DNA of 64,000 nt. Source: Deltaproteobacteria bacterium (GTDB lineage Bacteria > Desulfobacterota > Desulfobacteria > Desulfobacterales > Desulfosarcinaceae). Under the pieces are notes generated by a model. It saw only the letters and a list, made by a program, of their open reading frames with translations, was not told where the DNA came from and did no database searches. Below are positions 17,833 to 27,986 of the stretch, one piece after another. The translations under genes were made by a program, and so were the position numbers. The first letter of the stretch is position 1. Each line of letters begins with the position of its first letter. The stretch is from contig PDTK01000028.1 in NCBI GenBank assembly GCA_002747175.1, positions 62,001-126,000 of the forward strand. The letters run 5' to 3'.

Positions 17833-19086
17833 ATGAAAATAGACGTCAAATCCGAAATCGGTGAACTGGAAGGGGTCGTCCTGCATACGCCGGGCCCGGA
17901 AGTAGAAAACATGACGCCCCAGAATGCGGAGCGGGCCCTCTACAGCGACATCCTCAACCTGTCCGTCGCAAAACGAGAATACAGGCAACTGGAGGACCTG
18001 CTTAACACGGTAACCCGGACTTTTCAGGTGCGTGAGCTGCTCGAATCGGCGCTGGCATCGGAAGATGTCCGCAACAACCTGGTACGGCGCATCTGCACCG
18101 CCGAAGGCCAGCCGGCATTGTGCGACGACCTGATGGCCCTGGATGCAAGGCAGCTTGCCGGGCAGCTCCTCGAAGGTGTTGCGCTGAAACGGGACAATCT
18201 GACCCGTTTTCTCTCCGAAGATCGTTTTTCACTGCCCCCGCTTTACAATTTCTTCTTTACTCGGGATGCATCCATGTCCATAATGGGCGAAGTGCTCATC
18301 GGACGCATGGCCACACCGGTTCGTGATCGCGAAGCCGTAGTGATGGAGGCGATCTTCAACCATAGCGCGGAACTGAACGCACCCACGGTCAATCCGGCCA
18401 GCGGCGACCGTCCCGACCCGGCGATCTCCGTCGAGGGCGGTGACGTACTGGTAGCCCGCGACGACATCCTTTTGATCGGCAACGGCAGCCGTACCTCGAC
18501 CCAGGGAATCGATTTCATCATCGAACGTATCAAGGCCCAAAAGGATCGTAAACGGCACATACTGGTCCAGGAGCTGCCCCATGATCCGGAGTCCTTTATC
18601 CACCTGGATATGGTGTTTACCCTGCTGGATCGCGACCGCTGCATGGTCTTCGAGCCACTGATGCTCAAACCCACCCGTTTTCATACCGTTCACATTTTGA
18701 TCGAAAACGGACAGGTCACCAGCATCCGCGAGGAAAACAGCCTCATCGAGGCGCTTGCCGCGTTGGGCATGGACCTCAAACCGATCTGTTGCGGCGGCAA
18801 AAAGGATGCGTGGCACCAGGAACGCGAACAATGGCATTCCGGTGCCAACTTCTTCGCCTTGGCCCCGGGTAAAGTGCTGGGTTACGCCCGTAACGTCCAC
18901 ACCATGGAAGAGATGAACGCCAACGGTTTCGAGATCATCCCCGCCGATGAGATTATCGGCGGTCGCCGGATATTGGCCGACGCCGGGCGTTGCGTCGTTA
19001 CCCTGGAAGGATCCGAGCTGCCCCGCGGCGGCGGCGGGGCGCGATGTATGACCATGCCGGTGCGTCGCAAGCCTGTCAATTGGTAG
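17833..19086 (+). CDS. arcA: Arginine deiminase
   Basis: Hydrolyses arginine to citrulline and ammonia. The guanidino-modifying fold signatures are in order: an N-terminal EIGELEGVVLHTPGPE, FTRDAS, VEGGDVLV, then HLDMVFTLLD carrying the catalytic histidine. The C-terminal GGGGARCMTMP holds the nucleophilic cysteine. ATG 17833 is chosen because CAGGAAA lies before it, giving 417 residues, the family norm; the open frame upstream overlaps arcC and is not coding. There is no arcD antiporter here, and an amidinotransferase gene follows within 150 bases. Confidence 0.95.
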   Translation: MKIDVKSEIGELEGVVLHTPGPEVENMTPQNAERALYSDILNLSVAKREYRQLEDLLNTVTRTFQVRELLESALASEDVRNNLVRRICTAEGQPALCDDLMALDARQLAGQLLEGVALKRDNLTRFLSEDRFSLPPLYNFFFTRDASMSIMGEVLIGRMATPVRDREAVVMEAIFNHSAELNAPTVNPASGDRPDPAISVEGGDVLVARDDILLIGNGSRTSTQGIDFIIERIKAQKDRKRHILVQELPHDPESFIHLDMVFTLLDRDRCMVFEPLMLKPTRFHTVHILIENGQVTSIREENSLIEALAALGMDLKPICCGGKKDAWHQEREQWHSGANFFALAPGKVLGYARNVHTMEEMNANGFEIIPADEIIGGRRILADAGRCVVTLEGSELPRGGGGARCMTMPVRRKPVNW

Positions 19087-19191
19087 CACGAACCTCGTGT
19101 AATGAATAAAGTACGATACTTTAACTATTTGTTTTGTATATTTTTTTAAAAGGCAGAAGGCAACCATGCCCTGCCGCCCATCACCTCAACC

Positions 19192-19210
19192 GACGATCCA
19201 TATGATCGTC
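19192..19210 (+). promoter_or_regulatory. Perfect inverted repeat just before the amidinotransferase ribosome binding site
   Basis: GACGATC-CATAT-GATCGTC lies four bases before AAGGAG (19214-19219) and 17 bases before the ATG. It could be an operator or an mRNA hairpin. The region 19100-19190 is AT-rich and may hold a promoter separate from arcBCA. Confidence 0.4.
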
Positions 19211-19227
19211 AAGCAAGGAGAATCAGA

Positions 19228-20355
19228 ATGGCTAAAATCGTAAATTCATGGAATGACTTCGATCCGCTGAAGCACGTCATCGTTGGCGTCGCCGACCACT
19301 CCTGCATCCCGCCGGAAGAGCCGGCCACGTCAGAAAAGGTTCCGATCGATTCCGAAATGCGTGGCATGTGGGGACCGCGGCCCCAGGAAACCGTTGAAAA
19401 AGCAAACGCCCAGTTGGACTACCTGGCCAAGGTTCTGGAAGAACGCGGTGTTACCGTCGATCGCCCCACCCCATTGCAGTGGAATGCACCGGTTATCACG
19501 CCCGATTTCCGTACCGACTCGATGATGACTTGCATGCCCCCCCGGGACACCCTGCTGACCATCGGACCGGAGATCATCGAAGCGGCCATGTCCTTCCGTT
19601 GCCGTTTTTGGGAATACCTGGCCTTCCGCCCCCTGCTGAACCGCTACTTTAACGAGGATCCCGAGTTCATCTGGACCCAGGCACCGCGTCCGCGGCTGAC
19701 CGACGCTTCTTACAAACACAACTATTATGATGAAAAGATTTCCCTGGAAGACCGCCTGAAACGTACGGCCAACAAAGACTTCGTCACCACCGAGGAAGAA
19801 ATTCTGTTCGACGCGGCCGACGTTTTGCGTATGGGTAAGGACCTTTTCCTCCAGCACGGCCTGACCACCAACCGCAAGGCCATGGAGTGGTTCAAACGCC
19901 GCTATCCGGATATGCGCGTTCACGCCGTCAACTTCCCGGGCGACCCCTACCCGATTCACATTGATGCTACCTTCGTGCCGCTGAAACCGGGCCTGATCAT
20001 CAACAACCCCATGCGCCGGCTGCCCGAAGACCAGCGCAAGATCTTCGAGGCCAATGACTGGCAGATCGTGGATGCCGCCCAGCCGGCCCACAAGAACCCG
20101 CCACCACTGTGCTACTCCTCTGTATGGCTTTCCATGAACTGCCTGGTCGTAGACCACAAGACTGTCGTCTGCGAAGCTTCCGAAGTTCACCAGATGGAGC
20201 AGATGGACAAATTGGGTATGAACGTCATTCCGGTGCCGTTCCGTGACGCCTATCCCTTTGGCGGCGCCCTGCACTGCGCCACTGCCGACGTTTATCGTGA
20301 AGGTGGTTGCGAAGACTACTTCCCCAATCAAGTGGAGGACGTTACCCGGGTGTAG
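19228..20355 (+). CDS. Arginine:X amidinotransferase (glycine amidinotransferase family)
   Basis: Moves the amidino group of arginine to an amine acceptor, releasing ornithine, through a covalent cysteine intermediate; the reaction is reversible in characterised members. FDAADVLRMGKDLF (194-207), PIHIDATF (242-249, His244 and Asp246) and FGGALHCATADV (344-355, nucleophile Cys350) line up with the catalytic Asp, His and Cys of human AGAT. In place of the human NPMHID segment this protein has YPIHID, so the acceptor-side residues differ and the acceptor may not be glycine. The 375-residue length is typical of bacterial members. It directly follows arcBCA and ends in a strong terminator. Confidence 0.9.
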   Translation: MAKIVNSWNDFDPLKHVIVGVADHSCIPPEEPATSEKVPIDSEMRGMWGPRPQETVEKANAQLDYLAKVLEERGVTVDRPTPLQWNAPVITPDFRTDSMMTCMPPRDTLLTIGPEIIEAAMSFRCRFWEYLAFRPLLNRYFNEDPEFIWTQAPRPRLTDASYKHNYYDEKISLEDRLKRTANKDFVTTEEEILFDAADVLRMGKDLFLQHGLTTNRKAMEWFKRRYPDMRVHAVNFPGDPYPIHIDATFVPLKPGLIINNPMRRLPEDQRKIFEANDWQIVDAAQPAHKNPPPLCYSSVWLSMNCLVVDHKTVVCEASEVHQMEQMDKLGMNVIPVPFRDAYPFGGALHCATADVYREGGCEDYFPNQVEDVTRV

Positions 20356-20378
20356 GGTAATCCCCAATGTAACAATCG

Positions 20379-20425
20379 ATGGTCTGGAGGGACGGGCACC
20401 GAATGGAACCGTCCCTCCAGACCAT
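20379..20425 (+). terminator. Strong terminator after the amidinotransferase gene
   Basis: ATGGTCTGGAGGGACGG (20379-20395) pairs perfectly over 17 bases with CCGTCCCTCCAGACCAT (20409-20425) around a 13-base loop, followed by a short TTT. It lies 24 bases after the stop codon and separates the arginine genes from citrate synthase. Confidence 0.75.
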
Positions 20426-20468
20426 TTGCCCAAGGGGTCTTTTGCACCACACGGCGGTTGCCAACAAA

Positions 20469-20556
20469 GACAAACCGGTAAAAAGTCGGAACTATTTGTT
20501 TTCTGTCGTCTCCACGAAGGCGAGAATCCATTATTATCAGACGGTTATTGATTCTC
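20469..20556 (+). repeat. Intergenic repeat R3, copy A
   Basis: GACAAACCGGTAAAAAGTCGG, cut short here as GACAAACCGGTAAAAAGTCG, then TTTTCTGTCGTCTCCACGAA, GGCGAGAATCC and ATTATTATCAGACGGTT. It resembles the widespread intergenic repeat whose translation reads MDSRLRGDD. A second copy in the same orientation is at 22935-23020. Confidence 0.5.
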
Positions 20557-20666
20557 TCCGGCGCGGGCATGACATGCCTGGTGACTTTTCGCGAAATGAT
20601 CAATAAAAGCCTGCTGTAAAATATGGACCGCCTACTGCAATAGGCGCCAGATCCCAAATTGGTGAA

Positions 20667-21950
<1,284 letters not shown>

Positions 21951-21979
21951 CCCCTCTAACAAATTCATCTGCCAACAAA

Positions 21980-22900
21980 ATGAGCGATAAAATGACGACC
22001 CATAAAAAAATTTGGCGAAATGGTAAAATGTTATCGTGGGATCAGGCAACGGTTCATCTGATGTCTCATGGTTTCAGCAGAGGGGTGGCCATTTTTGAAG
22101 TATTCGGCACCCACCGGACCCCGGCGGGAACCTGTGCCTTTCGAATGGATATGAATTTAAAACGGTTGGCCAGATCCATGGAATTGCTGGGACTCAAGCT
22201 GAAATATACCATGGATGAGGTTGCGCGGGCGGTGTCCGAGGTGGTGCAGGCCAACGGAACCGGTGACGGATATATCAAAATTTTTGCCTATGATGCCACG
22301 GAAGCCTTTGCGAACCTGGTCCCCCAGGAAAAACTCGACCTTTGTGTCGTTGCCCTGGATGTTGATCCGGACCTGGACAAAAAGAAAAATGGCAGTTTGT
22401 CGGCCTGTATCTGCAACTGGAAAAAACAACACCCGGGTTGTGTGCCCGTCGAAGCAAAGGTTTCCGCCAATTACCTGAATGGAATGATGTCACGCCAGGA
22501 AGCCTATCAGCGCGGGGCCGATATCGGCATAATGCTGGATACCCACGGTTTTGTGGCAGAGGGTGCGACGGAATCGGTCTTCATGGTAAAAAACGGCGTT
22601 CTGGCAACCGCTCCATTGGGTCGGGTTTTGGCCGGCGTCAGTCGGGACTCTGTTTTAAAAGTCGCCGAATCGTTGGGCATCATGACGCAGGAGCGCTCCA
22701 TCCGCCCATCAGAACTGCTTGGTGCAGACGAAATCTTTATATCCAGTTCGCCCTTTAAAGTGCTGTCCATTCATCGGATTGAGGACAGATCCCTGCCAAC
22801 GGTTCCCGGCCCTGTTGCGAGGCAACTGCGAAACACCCTGGACGCTATATGCGCCGGGAAAAACACCGATTTTAAAAACTGGCTAACACCGCTGGATTGA
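21980..22900 (+). CDS. Class IV PLP aminotransferase (branched-chain/D-amino acid type)
   Basis: Fold-type IV PLP enzyme of 306 residues. Lys160 in PVEAKVSANYLNGMMSRQEA (151-170 region) is the expected Schiff-base lysine. GFVAEGATESVFMVKNG is the PLP phosphate and tail-binding motif of the IlvE/DAAT/PabC family, and GVSRDSVLKVAESLG follows. The substrate cannot be assigned: IlvE would normally show a clearer branched-chain pocket. Start ATG 21980; a second ATG at 21992 is possible. Its place between citrate synthase and serA allows it to act on glyoxylate, pyruvate or phosphohydroxypyruvate. Confidence 0.82.
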   Translation: MSDKMTTHKKIWRNGKMLSWDQATVHLMSHGFSRGVAIFEVFGTHRTPAGTCAFRMDMNLKRLARSMELLGLKLKYTMDEVARAVSEVVQANGTGDGYIKIFAYDATEAFANLVPQEKLDLCVVALDVDPDLDKKKNGSLSACICNWKKQHPGCVPVEAKVSANYLNGMMSRQEAYQRGADIGIMLDTHGFVAEGATESVFMVKNGVLATAPLGRVLAGVSRDSVLKVAESLGIMTQERSIRPSELLGADEIFISSSPFKVLSIHRIEDRSLPTVPGPVARQLRNTLDAICAGKNTDFKNWLTPLD

Positions 22901-22934
22901 ACGGGCCTTTGTTTTTGCGCTACAAACAATAAAT

Positions 22935-23020
22935 GACAAACCCGTAAAAAATCGGGAATGATCGTTTTTTGTCCTCCCCGCACAGGCGGGAAGTCATTAT
23001 TATCAAATAGTCAGTAACCA
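22935..23020 (+). repeat. Intergenic repeat R3, copy B
   Basis: GACAAACCCGTAAAAAATCGG, shortened here to GACAAACCCGTAAAAAATCG, then GTTTTTTGTCCTCCCCGC, AGGCGGGAAG and TCATTATTATCAAATAGTC. It shares block order and spacing with the copy at 20469-20556. It lies in the leader of serA. Confidence 0.5.
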
Positions 23021-23080
23021 TCCGGAAATGGCTAAAAGCGAATCGCTTATTTTAAGTTTGATGACTTAAAGGAGGCAAGA

Positions 23081-24817
23081 TTGGAAAAACAAAAAGTCAT
23101 TATCTGCGACCCCATTGCCGAAATCGGCATCGATATGCTCAAAGAACACTGCCGGGTGGACATTGAAACCGGGATGAGCGAAGAGCGCCTGAAGGAAGTC
23201 ATCCCCGCCTATGACGCGGCCGTGGTTCGATCCGCAACGAAATTCCCCGAATCCGTCATCGACTGTGCGGCCAACCTCAAGGTTATCGGACGCGCCGGGG
23301 CGGGACTGGATACGATCGATGTGGCCGCAGCCGGGAAACGCGGCATTGCCGTGGTCAACTCACCCAATGCCAACTCCGTGGCCGTTGCCGAGCACACCTT
23401 CGCCTTGATATTTGCCCTGATCCGCCATCTTCCCCGGGCCAACGCCGGTATGAAAAACAATCAATGGGAAAAAAAACTGCTCATGGGTACCGGTCTTGCC
23501 GGCAAAACGCTTGGGCTGGTGGGATTCGGTAAAATCGCCCGGCAGGTTGCATCCCGCGCCATTGCATTCGGTATGCACGTTCAAGCTTACCAGAGACGGG
23601 CCACGCCGGAAAAAAATAAAAAGCTGGGAGTGGAAACCGTCGATCTGAAAACACTTTTCAGCACGTCCGATTTTATTACCCTGCATATTCCCGGAAAACC
23701 GGAAAACGCCAATTTTGTCTCCAGCGAACTGATCTCACAGATGAAGCCAACTGCCTATATCGTCAATACGGCGCGTGGGGCCATCCTGGATGAAGAAGCG
23801 TTGTTGGCGGCACTGGATGAAGGGCGCATTGCCGGCGCGGCCCTGGATGTCTTCAAGGTCGAACCTGCCATGGACAATCCGCTAATCTCCCATGAACGGG
23901 TCATTGCCACACCCCATATCGCCGCAAGCACGGATGACGCCCAACAATCGGCGGCCGTCACCATTGCCGAACAGATCCTGGAAATTCTGATTGGCCCCGA
24001 ACATGAAACCCCCATGAACCTGGCGGTCGTTCCGTTAGACAAGGTTCTTCCCCATGAAATGATTGATCCCCGAAGGGTCGAAAACCTGATAAAAAAACTC
24101 GATGCCTCGGACGTATTCACCAATCCTCCGATCGTGGTGGCCTCCAACGGGCGTTATGTGGTTCTCGATGGCGCCACCCGGGTATCCTCCTTCAAAAAGA
24201 AGGGCTATCCTCACATCATCGTTCAAGTTCTCAGGGAACAAGAGAATTACACCCTGGACACCTGGTTTCATGCCATTCGGAAAATCGATACGGACAGGCT
24301 TCTGTCCATACTGGACGAACTGCCTGAAATCACGATCATGAAAAGTGACATAGAAACCGTTCAGGCGGATATGGTTGAACACGGCGGACTCTGTTATATC
24401 CAGACCGTTGATAAAACGATCTACCATATCCAGCCCAAAGCCGGGGCCAACCATCTGGAGGCCCTGAACAAGTTGACCAATACCTATATCAATGCCAGCC
24501 ATGTCACGCGAACACTGGAAGACAATATCGATATGCTGCTGGAAGAATTTCCCGATTTGGCTGGCGTGGTCGTTTTTCCCGTTTTTACTTTGGAGCAGGT
24601 TCTTCAGATTGCCGATACCGGCAATGTGATGCCGGCCGGTATAACACGATTCATTATCCCTGGGCGGGTCATGCGGCTGAACGCAGATTTCGCCACCCTG
24701 ATTTCCGATATGGATCTGGACGAAAAAAACCGTTGGCTCTATGATCTGGTCGTGGACCGACTGGCCAAAGATCGGGTTCGCTACTATGCCGAGCCTATCT
24801 ATTTGATGGATGAATAA
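23081..24817 (+). CDS. serA: D-3-phosphoglycerate dehydrogenase fused to ParB/SbnI-like domain
   Basis: Residues 1-315 are a complete 2-hydroxyacid dehydrogenase: GLVGFGKIARQVA (145-157) binds NAD, and Arg232 (NTARGAIL), Glu261 (KVEP) and His279 (ATPHIAAS) are the catalytic set. Instead of the usual ASB and ACT regulatory domains, residues ~316-578 hold a different region. It starts VVPLDKVLPHEMIDPRRVEN, has YVVLDGATRVSSFKKKGYP (359-377) with a DGxxR motif, and ends with PAGITRFIIPGRVMRLN. This resembles the ParB/sulfiredoxin-like fold of SbnI and the archaeal free-serine kinase SerK. The start is TTG 23081 with GGAGG upstream. It probably supplies serine to the downstream glyA and sdaA products. 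Confidence 0.85.
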   Translation: MEKQKVIICDPIAEIGIDMLKEHCRVDIETGMSEERLKEVIPAYDAAVVRSATKFPESVIDCAANLKVIGRAGAGLDTIDVAAAGKRGIAVVNSPNANSVAVAEHTFALIFALIRHLPRANAGMKNNQWEKKLLMGTGLAGKTLGLVGFGKIARQVASRAIAFGMHVQAYQRRATPEKNKKLGVETVDLKTLFSTSDFITLHIPGKPENANFVSSELISQMKPTAYIVNTARGAILDEEALLAALDEGRIAGAALDVFKVEPAMDNPLISHERVIATPHIAASTDDAQQSAAVTIAEQILEILIGPEHETPMNLAVVPLDKVLPHEMIDPRRVENLIKKLDASDVFTNPPIVVASNGRYVVLDGATRVSSFKKKGYPHIIVQVLREQENYTLDTWFHAIRKIDTDRLLSILDELPEITIMKSDIETVQADMVEHGGLCYIQTVDKTIYHIQPKAGANHLEALNKLTNTYINASHVTRTLEDNIDMLLEEFPDLAGVVVFPVFTLEQVLQIADTGNVMPAGITRFIIPGRVMRLNADFATLISDMDLDEKNRWLYDLVVDRLAKDRVRYYAEPIYLMDE

Positions 24818-25161
24818 CCATACCCCCTGGTTGCATACAAAATGAGGGGGAGATCGCTTCGCGCCATCGTTTTGTCCTGAGGAATCAAAGGTCATTTGCT
24901 GCTAGCTGTGAAGCAGTGTTTCAATTGATTTATTCAGTTTTATATGATCTATTACAAGTTCAACTATTCATAGTAGGCGATAAATGCCGGGAACGTCTAA
25001 ACCTTACCGGTTTCACCCAACGCGCACCAACCGACATATAAAGCTGTTTTAAACCCAACCTGCCCCGACTGGCAGGCCCGCCAGCGCCGGCATCGACGAT
25101 CTGACCGGACCTGGCTACGGTCACAAGACGCTTTTGCACTTCAACGACACGGAGGAAATAC
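24818..25161 (+). other. 344-base leader of glyA, no gene recognised
   Basis: Just after serA, ACCCCCT and AGGGGGAG can form a stem (24830-24852 region) without a T-run. The middle is AT-rich (GTTTTATATGATCTATTACA). The last 150 bases are C-rich and end in GGAGG before the glyA ATG. I looked for the glycine and SAM riboswitch cores and did not find them. A promoter for glyA probably lies here but no convincing boxes were seen. Confidence 0.4.
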
Positions 25162-26406
25162 ATGTTAAATCTGGAAAAATATGACCCGGAACTTTTCAGC
25201 GCCATCGACGCCGAACGTCGTCGTCAAATCGATAATTTGGAATTGATCGCTTCGGAAAATATCGTCTCGTCACGGGTGAGGGAGGCCACCGGGTCCGTGC
25301 TGACCAACAAATATGCCGAAGGATACCCGGCCAAACGTTACTATGGCGGCTGCGAATATGTGGACATGGCCGAGAACATCGCCATCGAACGGGCCAAAAA
25401 GCTATTTGGCGCGCAGCATGCAAATGTCCAGCCCCACTCCGGCTCCCAGGCCAACATGGGGGTTTATTTCGCCACCATTTCCCCCGGTGATACAATTCTC
25501 GGAATGGATTTGAGCCACGGCGGGCATCTCACCCACGGATCCAAGGTCAATTTCTCGGGAGTTCTTTACAATACCGTCTTTTACGGTGTCGACCGCGAGA
25601 ACCAGCGTATTGATTTCGATATGGTCCGTGACCAGGCCCTGAAACACCGGCCGAAAATTATCGTCGCCGGAGCCAGCGCCTATCCGCGCGAAATCGACTT
25701 CGCCCGCTTCCGTCAAATTGCCGACGAGGCCGGGGCGCTGCTGATGGTGGACATGGCCCATATCGCCGGGCTGGTCGCCGCCGGGCTGCACGCCAATCCG
25801 ACCGCCCACGCCGACGTGGTCACCTCAACGACCCACAAGACGCTGCGTGGACCACGGGGAGGGCTGATCCTGTGCAACGATGAAATAGCCCAGAAAATCA
25901 ATTTTAAAATTTTCCCGGGGATTCAGGGCGGGCCTTTATGCCATACCATCGCAGCCAAAGCGGTCGCTTTCAGGGAAGCTTCTTCCGAAGCGTTCAGGGC
26001 CTACGCCCAACGCGTTATCAACAACGCCCAAGCCCTGGCCCAGGCGCTTATGGATGCGGGCTATCACCTGACGACCGGGGGGACGGACAACCACCTCATG
26101 CTTGTTGATTTAACCAACAAGCAGATCACCGGCAAAGAAGCCGAGACCGTCCTGGACAGGGCCGGAATTACCGTCAACAAAAATACGGTTCCCTTCGAGA
26201 CCCGAAGTCCCTTCGTGACCAGCGGTATCCGCATCGGGGTTCAGGCCCTGACCTCAAGGGGCATGCGGGAGGACGACATGCGCCAGATCGCCACATATAT
26301 CGACCAGGCATTGACCTCTCGGACGAGCGAGACAAAAATCGATGCCATCCGGGCCGAGGTCAGAACCCTTTCGCACTCATTTCCTGATTTTCTGGACGAT
26401 ATGTAA
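25162..26406 (+). CDS. glyA: Serine hydroxymethyltransferase
   Basis: PLP enzyme interconverting serine plus tetrahydrofolate and glycine plus 5,10-methylene-THF. Lys226 in [14 protein letters not shown] is the PLP lysine. [34 protein letters not shown] and [14 protein letters not shown] are all family signatures. The length of 414 residues is standard. GGAGG stands seven bases before the ATG. With sdaA 34 bases downstream it forms the glycine-to-serine-to-pyruvate pair known from the reductive glycine pathway, and also the reverse serine-breakdown route. Confidence 0.97.
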   Translation: MLNLEKYDPELFSAIDAERRRQIDNLELIASENIVSSRVREATGSVLTNKYAEGYPAKRYYGGCEYVDMAENIAIERAKKLFGAQHANVQPHSGSQANMGVYFATISPGDTILGMDLSHGGHLTHGSKVNFSGVLYNTVFYGVDRENQRIDFDMVRDQALKHRPKIIVAGASAYPREIDFARFRQIADEAGALLMVDMAHIAGLVAAGLHANPTAHADVVTSTTHKTLRGPRGGLILCNDEIAQKINFKIFPGIQGGPLCHTIAAKAVAFREASSEAFRAYAQRVINNAQALAQALMDAGYHLTTGGTDNHLMLVDLTNKQITGKEAETVLDRAGITVNKNTVPFETRSPFVTSGIRIGVQALTSRGMREDDMRQIATYIDQALTSRTSETKIDAIRAEVRTLSHSFPDFLDDM

Positions 26407-26440
26407 GCCACATACAATCCAGACATGAGGAACGTCTTCC

Positions 26441-27643
26441 ATGATGGAATCATTAACAAATCTTTATCGCATCGGTGTCGGGCCATCCAGTAGCCATACC
26501 ATGGCCCCCAGCCGGGCGACAGCCCGTTTTCTGGAAAAATACCCGAACGCCGATCATTACCGTGTTACCCTTTACGCCAGCCTGGCGGCCACCGGTAAGG
26601 GCCATCTGACAGACAAGGCAATCGAAGAGGCCACCTTCCCCCGCTCCCTGGAGATCGTCTGGAAGAAAGACGATGAACTGCCCCACCATCCCAATGGAAT
26701 GCGCTTCGAGGCCCTGGATGAAACCGGCAATACCATCGGCACCTGGGATGTGTACAGCATCGGTGGCGGGGCCCTCATGGACGACGATAGCACGGTCAAA
26801 GAAGCCGGTGTTTATGCCCTTACGACCATGGAAGAGCTGCTATCCCATTTTTCCCAAACGGGAAAATCCTACTGGGAATATGTCGAACAATGTGAAGGCA
26901 AGAAGATCTGGTCCTTTTTGGAAGGCGTTTGGGAAACCATGCAGGAATCCCTGGAGAGGGGATTGAACAACGAAGGGGTGATTCCCGGAGGATTGGGAAT
27001 CTCCAGGCGGGCACGCTCACTGCACACCAAAGCCCAGACCCTTAACGCCCGTTTCAAAAATGACGGCCTGATTGCCGCATATGCCTATGCCGTATCCGAA
27101 GAAAATGCCACCAAGGGAACGATCGTGACTGCGCCCACCTGTGGCGCCTGCGGTGTCATCCCGGCAGTACTCAATTTCCTGTCGGGCAGTCTGTCACCCT
27201 CTCGATTCGACATCCTCAAGGCCCTTGCAACGGCCGGGCTCATCGGAAACCTCGTCAAGTTCAACGCGAGCATTTCCGGTGCCGAGGTCGGCTGCCAGGG
27301 CGAGGTGGGGACGGCCTGCGCCATGGCTGCGGCGGCGGCGACCCAATTGATGGGCGGAACCGTCAGACAAATCGAATACGCGGCGGAAATGGGTTTGGAA
27401 CACCACCTCGGCCTCACCTGCGATCCAGTCGGCGGCCTGGTTCAGATTCCGTGTATCGAGCGGAACGCCCATGCGGCCACCCGGGCGCTGAGTTGCTGCC
27501 ATTTTGCCCTTCTGTCCGACGGAATCCATAAAATCAGCTTCGATGATGTCGTCGCCGTCATGAAAGAAACCGGCCAGGCATTGCCCTTTCTCTATCGAGA
27601 GACTTCCGAAGGGGGCCTTGCAAAAGCGTATCGGTCCGAATAA
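26441..27643 (+). CDS. sdaA: L-serine dehydratase, iron-sulfur type, single chain
   Basis: Deaminates serine to pyruvate and ammonia using a [4Fe-4S] cluster. The N-terminal beta domain begins with [17 protein letters not shown], the family signature. The alpha domain has [14 protein letters not shown], with cluster cysteines, [15 protein letters not shown] and a third cysteine cluster near [10 protein letters not shown]. The 400-residue length is slightly shorter than E. coli SdaA (about 454) but covers both domains. It is the last gene of the plus-strand amino acid block, directly after glyA; the minus-strand polysaccharide cluster meets it from the other side. Confidence 0.95.
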   Translation: MMESLTNLYRIGVGPSSSHTMAPSRATARFLEKYPNADHYRVTLYASLAATGKGHLTDKAIEEATFPRSLEIVWKKDDELPHHPNGMRFEALDETGNTIGTWDVYSIGGGALMDDDSTVKEAGVYALTTMEELLSHFSQTGKSYWEYVEQCEGKKIWSFLEGVWETMQESLERGLNNEGVIPGGLGISRRARSLHTKAQTLNARFKNDGLIAAYAYAVSEENATKGTIVTAPTCGACGVIPAVLNFLSGSLSPSRFDILKALATAGLIGNLVKFNASISGAEVGCQGEVGTACAMAAAAATQLMGGTVRQIEYAAEMGLEHHLGLTCDPVGGLVQIPCIERNAHAATRALSCCHFALLSDGIHKISFDDVVAVMKETGQALPFLYRETSEGGLAKAYRSE

Positions 27644-27761
27644 GGTTCGCCATCCGTACCTGTTCACGAAGGTCAGCCATCTCGGCCATCCGAAGGCCAC
27701 GGCCACCTGTGGTGCAGGATTGGCAATCGTTCGTTTTCCATAAACCTTTCGGTGGAAATCG

Positions 27762-27986
27762 GCTATTGAAGCCCCCACTACCGCCCAGGTTGGTATCATT
27801 TCGTATCAACCGGACATCCGGGAAGTTCTCTGCAACCATGTCGGCCGTGCCGTCCTGGCCGGCATTGTCGACCACCACGATCTCACAGCTTTCTGGTGGA
27901 TAATCCATCACTTTCAGAAACGTCAATAATTGTCTGACATCCTTAGGTTTGTTCCACGTCACGATGATGATGAGTACGGTGGGCAT
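27762..27986 (-). pseudogene. Truncated GT2 glycosyltransferase (N-terminal fragment)
   Basis: The first ~75 residues are a convincing GT2 start: VLIIIVTWNKPKDVRQLLTF, CEIVVVDNAGQDGTADMV and NLGGSGGFN. After that the frame continues to 27558 with no family resemblance (KGLWKTNDCQSCTTGGRG). The ATG overlaps the stop of the upstream GT2 gene (TGATG), so it was once translationally coupled to it. The catalytic DXD and acceptor regions are lost. The junction is near GTACCTGTTCACG at about 27656, similar to the left edge of repeat R1. Confidence 0.7.

Noticed and set aside
24960..25161. Possible riboswitch upstream of glyA, and a minus-strand frame of 81 codons there
   Set aside because: No glycine, SAM or THF riboswitch core was found, and the minus-strand frame overlaps the glyA start and has no family resemblance.
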